The notes under the pieces were generated by a model. The model had not been told where the DNA came from. It was given only the letters and a program-made list of their open reading frames with translations, and did no database searches. Source: Oxytricha trifallax (taxonomy: Eukaryota > Ciliophora > Spirotrichea > Sporadotrichida > Oxytrichidae). Taken from it: DNA of 64,000 bases. Each line of letters begins with the position of its first letter. Position 1 is the first letter of the stretch. Both the position numbers and the translations under genes were made by a program. This document shows positions 11,801-21,274 of this stretch, one piece after another. The DNA lies in assembly GCA_000711775.1 (NCBI GenBank), contig ARYC01000788.1:62001-126000 (forward strand), read 5' to 3'.

Positions 11801-12145
11801 TAAATATAGACCCTGAAAGGATAGTCAGAGGAAACACTAAAAAGGTTGTGCTCATCAAAAGATCCTCATTATACTTTCTTAGGTAATATACTTATTTAAT
11901 TTAATTTAAATTTTGTTCAATCGATACATTTATAATATTTTATGGTAAGATGTGATGTAAACAATAATATTTCCCCAAACTGGAATCATTCCCATATACT
12001 ATAGTGTAATATTGATATATTATACTTACTCCTTGAGCTAACATTCTTTAATTAATATCAAATTTACTTATATTCATTTATTATATACCTGTATATTCCA
12101 CTTGCTATATTTCTGACACCTTCCCAGTTTATACTCTTAAACCAT
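8873..12145 (-). CDS. Major facilitator superfamily transporter (copy 2), split by introns, IESs and a transposon-like element
   Basis: Starts at ATG 12145 (MVQEYKLGRCQKYSKWN, start fairly uncertain) and stops at TGA 8873-8875. It is the paralogue of the plus-strand transporter at 13444-14869. Shared motifs include IPVWGNIIVY, MGFGFGLIYMLPIRNAWLFY, GMVSGIILCSYSIGAI, FSYFMKPAMKNYGS and FLCEGAHFVIFPAL. These are typical of the oxalate/formate-antiporter-like (nodulin-like) MFS group, which moves small organic solutes across a membrane. Roughly 12 helices are split by a long hydrophilic loop with a polar, acidic stretch (11190-10980). Interruptions are introns at 11999-12029 and 9072-9103, IESs at 11882-11943 and ~11517-11603, and the 1386-bp inverted-repeat element at 9252-10637. 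Removing all of these leaves an open frame, so the gene is probably functional in the macronucleus. Substrate unknown. Confidence 0.8.
9072..9103 (-). other. 32-nt spliceosomal intron
   Basis: On the minus strand it begins GTAATTAC and ends TATTATAG. Splicing gives IYGPT-LGSKVYSF, collinear with IYGSSLGARIYSL in the paralogue, which has no intron at this point. Confidence 0.75.
9252..10637. mobile_element. TA-flanked long-inverted-repeat element 1, inserted in a transporter gene
   Basis: The arms are about 478 bp (9252-9729 and 10161-10637), nearly perfect inverted repeats, around a 431-bp loop. The tips are TTACTAAAATAG… and …CTATTTTAGTAA, each flanked by TA (9250-9251 and 10638-10639), consistent with a TA target duplication. 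Inside the arms is a TAACTGCCACTAATT block shared with element 2 (32300-33493), then short tandem TTTGACCRG/TTTGACCGAT units (about 9438-9480 and 9570-9605). A GC-rich GCGCGC-containing segment borders the loop. Excision with one TA retained restores the host transporter: …FFKVYGMM + LLIQLFVCF… . The element is therefore either an IES-like transposon removed during development or a very recent insertion. No transposase is seen inside, so it looks non-autonomous. Confidence 0.8.
9730..10160 (-). pseudogene. Gene-fragment-like ORF in the loop of element 1
   Basis: On the minus strand, starting near 10118, a reading frame runs through almost the whole loop (MNLYGTDVDQANGNTVICG … SFIMGANYNYEADMVYTQ … KKITGDFNCIQSG). 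It is broken by a single TGA in the middle (SNLD-TGA-IIYW). Codon use is far less AT-biased than the flanks and looks like a well-expressed protein, Tyr- and Asp-rich. I recognise no family. It could be a captured host gene piece or the element's own decayed gene. The open 67-codon tail from an internal ATG (9945 to 9742) is part of the same frame. Confidence 0.45.
11517..11603. other. IES in transporter copy 2 (short pointer)
   Basis: The paralogue reads NAWLFYPRKKGM without a break. Here the same region reads NAWLFY, then about 87 AT-rich bases, then PNKKGMVSG. A 3-bp pointer (ATA on the plus strand, 11514-11516 and 11601-11603) allows an exact in-frame join. The exact boundary is less sure than for longer pointers. 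Confidence 0.55.
11882..11943. other. 62-bp IES with GGTAA pointer in transporter copy 2
   Basis: GGTAA occurs at 11882-11886 and 11944-11948. Removing 62 bp joins IIVYITSY to LRKYNEDLL, matching ILVYLASYLRQHDET of the paralogue. Without removal the alignment breaks off at that point. Confidence 0.75.
11999..12029 (-). other. 31-nt spliceosomal intron
   Basis: On the minus strand it starts GTAAGTAT and ends ACTATAG. Splicing joins MLAQG to YMGMIPVWGN. Copy 1 has a GTAAGT…TTTAG stretch at the homologous place (just before 13444). Confidence 0.6.
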
Positions 12146-12147
12146 CT

Positions 12148-12450
12148 TTGAAATTTGCTTTCAATCTTAACATTAATTTAAATTTAATCATCCCTCTGAT
12201 TTTAAGACTGTATTATATGAATTGCGTCATTTTATGTGTAATTTGTGCTAAAATTAAATATAAAATTAAGGGAATTGTCTTGGTAAAATTTTATAATATT
12301 AATGAGTTTCTTACTCATATCGGAGCTGATATTAATCTGATTGTTTTGTGTCAAGGATCTCGTGAGTGTATTAACCATCTGACACCGAATCATCGTTCAA
12401 GTTTTATCTATACTTTAATGGATATCAAATTTTTACCCAATTTTATATAA
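12148..12450 (+). other. Open stretch of unclear status
   Basis: A 100-codon frame free of all three stop codons sits between the divergent transporters. Its second half (KFYNINEFLTHIGADINLIV…) is of normal complexity and less AT-rich than its surroundings, but it has no TAA/TAG Gln codons, no recognisable family and no neighbour support. It may be a relic or chance. It overlaps no known gene except the possible 5' end of the minus transporter. Confidence 0.2.
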
Positions 12451-13443
12451 AAAAATAAATTACTTAACATCAAGTAAAATTCCCCTATTGATACCAATCA
12501 ACTTATTTTAATTTTGATTAATTTTACATTGAGTGTCTTAGCTATTCTTTATTTTCCATTTCCTGTGATATTATATTTATCTTGGTTTCTATCAAATCTT
12601 ATATTATTTTATAAATTGATTTAGATTATTTATATAAATAAATTTTTATTAATTGATAGATTTTAAATGAGACTTAATGTTAAATTAAAATAAAAAGGTT
12701 AGACAATCACAGAAATATTTTAAATATTTTATATTTCAGTATAGAAATCAAATTAATAATATTTGCAGAATAGATTGCTAAAGATGATGTAAAATAATTT
12801 ATAATTTTATAATTTAATAACAAATTAAAAAAATTATAATTTATAATTTTAGTACAATTTTTATCAAATAATCACACTGAGAAGACTCAACATTCGGATG
12901 GTTTTGAATCCTAAAAATAGAAATAGCATCTTCAATTAAAGAATTACTTCAGTAATGATTAACTTATATATATTTATATATATCTAATAAATTTTAAAAT
13001 TCGTAAATCCAATTAAATTTGAAAAAAATAAACAAATGAAATTAATGATAGTTATTATTGTTTGGTAAGATAACGTTTTTATATTTTTTTAGAAATTGCC
13101 AAATTCAGATTCATAAAACAGTTTTATTGTAAATAATAATTTTTATAATTAAAGATGATTAGAATTTGATCATATTAATTAGCAAAGTTGGTAAGATATA
13201 TTTCTATAAATATATAGAATAATTTTTTTAAAATATGAACTACCATTGATTTTATGATAGTTTTCAATTAAATTTAATTATTAAAATTAATATAAATAAA
13301 TATAATAACTTCAAGGGCCTTTAAGTGTTTTCTCTGGAATGCTATACATAATTTTTAATGATTAAATTATTAAATAATACAATAGTATATATATATTGCT
13401 CATATAGCTTGTAAGTTAGTTATATTTACTGAATTTAATTTAG
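12451..13443. other. AT-rich intergenic region between divergent transporter genes
   Basis: It holds promoters, if any, for the plus transporter and possibly its missing N-terminal exon around 13310-13410 (a weak match near FLWNAIH). A GTAAGT…TTTAG candidate intron ends just before 13444. Otherwise I see only AT-rich sequence. Confidence 0.4.
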
Positions 13444-14869
13444 ATGTGTGGATTCATTCCAATATGGGGAAATATTTTAGTTTATTTGGCCTCATATTTA
13501 AGACAACACGACGAAACAATAATTATTTCAGATGTTTTTATTATGTATCCAGTCAACATTTTTATGGGTGCCTGCTTCATGTAACTAGGCTCTAAGTTGA
13601 TTGGGAAAATTGATCCAAAAATTTAACTTTAACATGTAAATAAATGGGTACATTAATAATTTGTATATAGTTATAAAAAATTAAATTTAACTCTTGATTG
13701 GAGGATTTACCTTTTCAACTTCTTTATTTCTAATGTCTCTAACTTCAAACTACTATGTATTTTTCTTCCTGTTTTCATTTATGAATTCTTTCGGCTTTGG
13801 AATGGTATACATGCTTCCAGTAAGAAATGCATGGCTCTTTTATCCAAGAAAGAAGGGCATGGTTTCTGGGTTGATTTTAAGTTGTTATAGCATTGGTGCT
13901 ATTTTATGGACTTTTTAAACAACTTACTTAGTAAATTCAGAAAATGAATTACCAACCCAGAAGATTTAAAATGGCCTAGAAACTGAAATCCTTTTTGGTT
14001 CAGAAAGTTATGTTGTTCAAAATGTACCAAATATGTTAAGACAAATATCTTTTATCTATTTCAGTTTAGTTTTCGTTGCTGTTTTGTGCATAAGTAAGAA
14101 ACATGATCATGAAACAGATCAAGATTAACCATTACTTTCTTAATATGAAGTGACAGAACCTTTAATTAATGATTAGTCTACTATGAATACTGATTCATTG
14201 TTGCATTCTTCCCTTATCGCTGATCGCAAAAGAAATCAAACTATAATTTAATACAAATCCTGTTATTTACCACCTTTAAGGAAGCAATCTTTAAGCAATA
14301 GTGTTAAGTAACTTCTTTTTTGGCACTTATTTGCAATGCTTACTCTCTCAATAAGTTTCAGTTATTTCATGAAACCATCACTTAAAAGCTATGGATCTAC
14401 GAAATTTAACGATGACATATATTTGACCATAGTTGGAGCAGTTGCCTTTTTATTCTCTGCTTTTGCTAAATTTGGATGGGGTACAGCCTAGGATTATCTT
14501 GGCTTCAAGAAAGTATATCTCATGGTTTTAGCAATATAAATCTTATGTTGTCTCTCTTTGAATTCAGTAGCTGATTAAAAGGATCTTTATCTAATTTGGA
14601 TAGTATTCATCTTTTTATGCGAAGGAGCCCATTTTGTTATCTTTCCAGCATTAGCTTCAGATATTTATGGGTCAAGCCTTGGTGCTAGAATCTACTCTCT
14701 ATTATTTTTTGGAAATGCTACAGGGGCTTGTCTTGGGATTGTTTCGAGCAAATTTCTTCTCCCTCAAATTGGATATGAAGGAGTATTTATCATATATGGT
14801 GTCTTAAGCATTATAAGCGCTTTGCTTTTATTTGCATTTAATAAAAAAGAGGGTGTAAAGAGAAAATGA
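13444..14869 (+). CDS. Major facilitator superfamily transporter (copy 1)
   Basis: After removal of the 64-bp IES at 13619-13682 the frame runs 453 codons from MCGFIPIWGNILVYLASYL to TGA 14867-14869. Membrane helices are evident throughout (e.g. GFTFSTSLFLMSL, VFFFLFSFMNSFGFGMVYML, LILSCYSIGAILWTF). A hydrophilic Ser/Gln-rich central loop (about 14100-14310) separates two six-helix halves. The second half carries FLCEGAHFVIFPALASDIYG and AFAKFGWGTAQDYLG. The MLPVRNAWLFYPRKKGMVSG loop is the conserved MFS loop between helices in the oxalate/formate-antiporter-like group. By comparison with copy 2, a short N-terminal exon upstream is probably missing from this call. It is head-to-head with copy 2, and the two probably arose by an inverted duplication. 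The transported solute cannot be read from sequence. Confidence 0.85.
13619..13682. other. 64-bp IES with AAATTTAACT pointer
   Basis: The 10-bp repeat AAATTTAACT lies at 13619-13628 and 13683-13692. Precise removal joins GKIDPKI to QLLIGGFTF in frame, collinear with HPKLQMGLGGF in copy 2, which lacks this insertion. Confidence 0.8.
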
Positions 14870-14991
14870 CTGTATAAATATTACTTAATCAATTTAAATT
14901 AACATTCTATAATTTTTTTCACAATCATTCACAATTTATTTCAGTATTTACGAATAGTTAATCATAAATTAAATTGAATCACTATTTATTA

Positions 14992-16289
14992 ATGTAAAAT
15001 TCCTAAACCATATAATCTGAGACTAAACCACTCTATTACATAGTTGAGCACTTTGAGACTGAAGTATCTAATTGGACTCTAAGTGAATATGTGCACATGA
15101 TCATGATCTTAAATGACCTCTATGCTGACTCCGAAAGATCAGACTCTAACAAGCTGATTATTACTAACTTCCCATTTTTGCACAGACTAATATTTATATT
15201 ATACATAAAATATTAAGCTTGATTGATTACTTTTAGATGTATCAATTTATATAGACTAAGTGATGGAACATTAGAAGAAGATGAATATAGCACTCTAAAG
15301 AATACTAAAAGATTAGTGCAAATAAACCAAAACCTGCAATCAAAATGTCTTATGAGTAGACACAGCTTACTATAATTAAGTAGTTCTGATAAGATTCAAG
15401 AATTTAAAAATGATGAGAAATTAGTTAAGGGAGATGATACAGCTGAGATTTTGAAGATATTAGAAAGCTAAATGATTGGTGTTGGTGATTAGAACAACAT
15501 TTGCTTTATGGATATGAGAGGAGAGAAGCAGCTATAACCAGATGATTCGAACCAATTTTAGTTTTAATAACAATTCCTCACATTTAAATGGCAATTAACA
15601 TTTAGATTAATCGTTATAGCATGTATATATTTATCTTCTATATTTAGTTTGTGATATTTGGAGGTATTCTAGGAGATCATCCACCTTAGGACAAAGCCAA
15701 AGATTTCAGATCAAATTTCTCAAACGTGAGATCCCTAGGTACCACATAAATGACCACAGATACAGCACTTTTAGTTTGCAGAGAAATTTTAGAGGAGGGC
15801 AAAGACATGAATAAAGATTTGAAGTTCATTGAAGAGCCATCAATCCCAACTGACAATGATGTCAGAAGATATTTGGACTTGAGACTACCACTTTAATCAT
15901 TACAGAGCGATACTTATAATTTGAAGCAACACACGCATCCATTTAGAACTTTTAGATAAGAACTGCTTTAATCCAAGGATATTGAGTAATTTGAAAAGGT
16001 TCAAGCTGCATTGCAAGAAGATTTATACTTAAATATTTTTAAATTAGACATTATTTCAATTTAAAACACCAGTATTATTAGTAATAAATAATTTAACTAA
16101 GACAAACCAGGTCATGAAGATGCTGACAAGGAAGAATTCACTTGCATGGAGGGTTTCATATATAGAGTTAATGACTCTATTTACCCTGTCTTTAAAGGAA
16201 AACAAAACTTAGGAACTGAATTTCCAATTATTCCAATTGGTATGCTTGACATTTGGAGAAGTGAAAATGAAGAGGAGTTTAATTTTTGA
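14992..16289 (+). CDS. SFM1: SFM1-like SPOUT protein arginine methyltransferase
   Basis: With two IESs removed the frame is 380 codons, ATG 14992 to TGA 16287-16289. The N-terminus (YYIVEHFETEVSNWTLSEY) matches the start of the yeast Sfm1 family. FVIFGGILGDHPPQDKAKDF followed by VRSLGTTQMTTDTALLVCRE is the family's signature, forming the SPOUT trefoil-knot binding site for S-adenosylmethionine. FIEEPSIPTDNDVRRYLDL follows. Yeast Sfm1 monomethylates an arginine of ribosomal protein Rps3; a similar role here is inference. The C-terminal extension (about 15880-16280) is longer than in yeast and includes a Gln-rich stretch and MEGFIYRVNDSIYPVF. The gene lies downstream of transporter copy 1 in the same direction but, in this kind of ciliate, would end up on its own nanochromosome. 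Confidence 0.85.
15184..15252. other. 69-bp IES with AGACTAA pointer in the SFM1-like gene
   Basis: AGACTAA at 15184-15190 and 15253-15259. Removal joins TNFPFLHRL to SDGTLEEDEY in one frame. The unexcised sequence hits a TGA within a few codons. Confidence 0.8.
15557..15642. other. 86-bp IES with TTTAGTTT pointer in the SFM1-like gene
   Basis: TTTAGTTT at 15557-15564 and 15643-15650. Removal joins DMRGEKQLQPDDSNQFQ to FVIFGGILGDHPP, exactly at the conserved catalytic-site region of the family. Confidence 0.85.
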
Positions 16290-16653
16290 CAAATACATAA
16301 TTAATTTATATTTAATTTAATCATTTTGAATTTGATTGAATCATATTACAAAATAAATGAATTATTTAAAAATATTTTTGATATTTTAAATCAATATTTA
16401 ATTTGTAATGAAAATATTGTTCATGAGGAAATTGAAAATTATAACAAAATTATAATCAAAATAAAAAAAATAAATAATTTTCTTTGAGAGTAATTATCGG
16501 CCTAATTTATAAGAAATTAAAGTATTAATTTGAATTAAATTAGGATAATCATAATCTATATGTAATGGAAAATACAAACATTAAGTAATTCAAAAAGTAA
16601 TATCTTATTAAATTTGACTATAAAAAAAAGACTAGTCTCAGTTGAATAAATTA

Positions 16654-16816
16654 TCATATATTTAATTTATTATTGTGAGGCATGAAACTCCCTGGAATTT
16701 TTTCTTCAAGTTCAGTCTAGTGAGTCGCCAAAGTAGTACAGTCAAGAAACTATTTGAGGTCAAGTGTACTGCATCTTCAGCACTCTGCTTCAAGATTGAA
16801 TATTTCCATAATTCAA
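16654..16816 (-). pseudogene. CHCHD2/10-like C-terminal fragment cut by a TBE
   Basis: The minus-strand frame reads a Met (MEIFNLEAEC), one TGA, then CSTLDLKQFLDCTTLATHQT…EEKIPGS and stops at TGA 16654-16656. The spacing C-x3-LKQFLDC recalls the coiled-coil-helix domain of CHCHD2/CHCHD10 mitochondrial proteins, but the later cysteines are not seen. Its upstream side is cut by the telomere-like left end of a TBE at 16814. Low-confidence family call; it could be an unrelated short coding relic. Confidence 0.25.
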
Positions 16817-17866
16817 ACCCCAAAACCCTTTCTGAAGTTATATAAGAGTTTTGATTGATGAGTCTAATGTTGATGATTCGGGTTTATTTGAGTTTTCAGT
16901 CATAATTTTCCTTAAATTATGGTAATATTAAAGGTTTTTAAGTTCAGTTTATAAATATTAAACTTAAATTATCACATATTTATGGAATTATTATAGAATT
17001 TTAAATTTCCAAAAAAAGATAAGTTTTATTTTTATTTCTTTTTGTTATTACTGTTTTATCTGATCGTTTTAATGAAATTTTGGGCGAATACATCATTCTA
17101 AAAATTGGTGTTAAGTTCTAGTATTTTTAAAATTTCATTTCTTTTAGGTAGCGCTCTTTATTAACAATTTTTGTCCTCTACAAATAAGTTTAGAAACTTA
17201 AGTAAAATTTAAATTAAAAACTAAGGATGAAATGAGTGAATTAGGGTGTTTATATCTCCAATTTGTAATTTATAAGCTTGATAATAATTAAATATGGTAT
17301 TTATTATTATTTAAAAATTTTATTTATATCATAAATTTTAGATTTTAATATGAGCATCTTAGAGGAGCTCTGAAAGATACTTGGATAAAATTTACAAAAA
17401 CTGCAAAAAGTTTCAAAGATTTTTCTCTACTAAAACCAATTAAACTCCATTAAATAAATATTAAATTTGCTAAAATTTAATAAGTATTGGTCGTAAATCA
17501 GTTTAATTTTAATTTTAACCAAATTAATAATACCAAGACTTAATCAATAAGGGTACTAAAGCTCATTAAAAAATGGAGTCTCAAAGAATTATAGTAAAAT
17601 AAATTTTATTTATATTTTTGGCTATCTTAATTAAAAAGAAAGCAAACAATAAATGTAATAACATTTAAATTTTCCTAGTGGAATAATTTCTTCATAGTAT
17701 TTGCAGAGATGTTAAAATAAAAGAATAAAATCTCTACCATGGAAATACGAAATTGCGTTGATTCTATTAACAAAAAAGAACTTAATCAAATAGAAACTCT
17801 AATATCCAATATTACCCTCATAACTCAAAACAAAAATAAAACTCATTAAGGGGTTTTGGGGTTTTG
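16814..17866. mobile_element. TBE transposon, internally deleted copy (1053 bp)
   Basis: The left end reads CAAACCCCAAAACCC and the right end GGGGTTTTGGGGTTTTG, so both ends carry the C4A4/G4T4 telomere-like repeat in inverted orientation. Both are flanked by ATT (16811-16813 and 17867-17869), the ANT target duplication expected for TBEs. The repeats continue inward with similarity (CCCCTTAATGAGTTTTAT at the right end; a diverged copy at the left). Full-length elements are about 4 kb, so about 3 kb including all three genes is missing. The interior is AT-rich with no recognisable transposase or kinase. Confidence 0.8.
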
Positions 17867-18499
17867 ATTGAACTACAAGATTTTTTGAAAAAGTTGATTA
17901 TTAAAATTCATATTTATTAAAGTTAAAATTTTTTGTTCTTAGATATAAACAAATAAATATCTAATTTTAATTTTATATTAAATTCAAATATTAGAATAAT
18001 TGCTATCATTAAATAACTAATTTAATATTTTTTATAAATAGAAAAAATTAAAAATAATAGAGATTTTAAAGTTTATGATTTATCTTCTATATGTAATTCA
18101 CTTCAACAATTATTAAAATTAAGTTTACTTTGTATGCTCAACTTTAAAAATAAATAACCTGTTCAATCCAAAGAACATTAAAAATAATAATTTTATTTAA
18201 AGAGGATTGATAAATATAATAGATGTCCCATTAATTAATTTTACGAAATTATTTTTTTCTTAATTAATTGATAGAAATTAGACAATTATTTATATGAATA
18301 AATTTACTTCTTAAATTATTATAAATTAGTAATTTATTAAGAACCACATAAACCAAGGTAGCTATGAAATATGTATTAATCTATTTATATAAATATTAAT
18401 TTATTTATTTAAACTGTATGAAATTTTGGATGATTTTATTCATAATTCATGTATTATAAAAATTAAAATATTTAAAAAAATATATTTTGTACATGTCAT

Positions 18500-21260
18500 A
18501 AGTATAATTAAGATGAACTTTTTCAATTTTTAGTTTTAGATCCTTATAAATTGGATTGCTCTCAAATGTTTCTAATGTTGACAAATATATAGCATCTTAT
18601 GTTATATTTTATTTTTATCCTCGCTCATATCAGGTTCAATACGAATAAAATAATAATTTAAGAGTAAGTCAATACTATTTTCACGGATTACAAAGCAAAT
18701 ATTCTTCAGTCTTCCAAGCTATAATTCATTATCGACTTATAAGAATACATCAATAATCTATTTGGCACTAACCTAATCTATTATTATAAGTATTTATATT
18801 ACAATAAATTTTATAAATAATTATTCATATTTAGAATATATCGTCATGACTTTCGAAGCAATATGGTAAAATTATCTTTTTCAAGTATTTCAACTGCAAG
18901 AGCTTATTATTCAAAAATAAAAAAATAAAAAATAATTTAAAATAAAAGAGAATCAATATATGCAATACCAGCTATAAAAAATTAAAAATAATAATAATAA
19001 AAAAGTAATTTAATATTATAATCCTTCACCTAAGAAAAAGTAACTGTATCTGGATAATCTTGGGAAATTTAATTAGCATATATTTGGAAGGTTTTCTGCA
19101 ATTAATTCCAAATATTATTTTCCTTCATCGACATCTAATTATTGCTTTATAATAATTTAACCAATTCTTTATGTTATATTAATTAATGAACTCAATACTA
19201 GAAATAATAGTATAAAAATTATATGTATATTTATTGCTAGAATTTCAAAATTTGCAAATTACTTAAGCAGTATAAGTATTGGCTGAGATTTTAAATGTAC
19301 ATCTTTTGGTCTTTATCAGTATGAGATCTATATTTTTTCATTTCCTTACTTTGATTATTAATTTATTAATAAAAACAAATTTGATAATTCTTAAAGCAGA
19401 GTTTCTTTAGAGAATCTTTCCCCTTCCATCTCATCATAAAGCAAAAGAATTAATATTAGTTTTTAGCTTTAACACAATATACTTGTATATTATCAATCTT
19501 TAGTTCCTTAGCCTGGACCAATAAAATAAAATTTAATTAAATTATTATGTTTAAAATTCAAAATAAATTGAGATTTAATCATAAAAATCCATTTTTATCT
19601 TAGAGTAGTTATCTTTGTTTTTAAAAAAAATTTATCTTTAACAAACTGCTTTTGATTAAATTTAGATAAATGGTGTAGAAAATAATTTTGATTATACAAA
19701 TAAAATCAATAGCTTTAATATAAAAGAAGATGATTCGTTACCTAATGTTATTTTAAGAGTTTCTAATTGTAAAATGACATTTTTCATGTAATATTGTTTA
19801 GGTAGCATTTAATAGAAGAATATAGAATTCATATTTAAATATTAATATAAAGCCAAAAAGCTATTTTAGAGCTTGTATCAAAGTAAATAAAAAAGAATTT
19901 ATAGAGATTGAGTATAGATTAATTACACTGAAGTCTAAATTTATTCGATTTATAGTGATCTTGGACCAGTAAAAATATTAGCACAATTCTTTAAATTAAA
20001 ATGGTATAATTACGATCAAGCTTTATTAAAAATAATATTTTAGCTCTTAAAATTATGTGTAGTAAAGATTGTCACAATTTCGGAACTACAATTTTATAAC
20101 TTTTACTTGTTTTTTCTCAAGTAAATTTAAAATAAAATAGATTTAATTAAAGAGAATAATCAATTTGAGGTAAGATTATATGCTTATAAAGATTAAACTT
20201 ACCAAGTTTAGTTTCAATCTTAAATTCGCAGAAAATTTTCCTATTAAGCTACTATAAATGATTTAAGAGATTTTCTTTTGAAAATTTTTTTAGAAGAAGA
20301 TTGAAAACAATTATTTGGAAGTTCTATAAGTTTTTTTAGGTATTATAAATAATTTAAGGTACATCAATGAAAAAACACATTTAAGTTTATTTGTTTATAT
20401 TTATAGACCAGGAAAAAAATTCTCTTATGTAATTAGATCAATAAAAAAACAGGAATCTTTAAAATTAAGATAAAGCAAACAAATAAGATTTTACTCACTT
20501 TTAAACTTATAAGATTTATCTTTAAACAATTTATTGCCATAAATTTCAGCATTATAGGCTTTAATACTTTAAAATTGAGAAAATATTCACTTTTGATTGA
20601 TATTATAAACTAAATTTACAAAAGTTTATGATAAGTTCATATCGAAGAGCTTCATCTCTAGACTTCTTGATTTCAATCATTTCAAGGCAGAAAATATTTT
20701 ACATAATTTTTTATATATAACACTGAGAATATTCTTTTTTTATTTCATAGAGAGCTAAAAAAGAGCTGCATGATATATAAATGAACTGCCAGGAATAATA
20801 TTGAAGGAACCAACTAAGAAATATGTACTTCAGCTACAAAACTAACGATTTCCCTAATAAATTCTGATACTATATAATTCTTATTTTTAATGATACTACT
20901 GATATTGTGTCAGTTTTTGATTTATTTTAACTCTACTTAATGAGGGTAAATTAATTTTCTAACAAACACATATAAAATTTCATTCTCAAAAGTGTATCAA
21001 CTAATGTTATTTATGTATATTTTTAAATTATAATTTCATTTCCCATTTCAAATATATTTTTGAATTATCTTCCCAAACTTTTTCCAAATATTAAGTCAAA
21101 TACTTAAGCTTTATAGTCATTGATATTTTAAACAGTTTAGTTAAACAAAGAAAATTTCATATCATCTACAAATAAACTCTTCAAATTAGGAGAAACGAAT
21201 ATCATCAAAATAAGAATCATGTTTACATCTATTTTTCTATCGTAATTGAAAGTTAACCAT
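18500..21260 (-). pseudogene. Leucine-rich-repeat-like family member A, decayed
   Basis: Minus-strand exon-like blocks separated by AT-rich gaps match blocks in members B, C and E. Examples are NNKLLQLKYLKKIILPYCF (~18910-18850), a block around 19740-19830, one around 19490-19520 (plus-strand TTAGTTCCTTAGCC), and the 21100-21240 block whose homologue in C is GCKLDANMLLILLILVSPSL. Leu and Ile spacing is LRR-like. The continuation upstream resumes at 23290-23480 (KFNTLKIIFDQDHFQNLGK), because a ~1.95-kb insertion splits the locus. There are many frame breaks. Whether these are pseudogenes or germline genes with many introns/IESs cannot be settled by eye; I favour decay. Confidence 0.5.
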
Positions 21261-21274
21261 AAATTTATTAATAT

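Noticed and set aside
16818..16910. Minus-strand protein MTENSNKPESSTLDSSIKTL reading through the telomere-like repeat
   Set aside because: The segment coincides with the inverted terminal repeat of a TBE with matching right end and ATT duplication; the short open frame there is most likely incidental.
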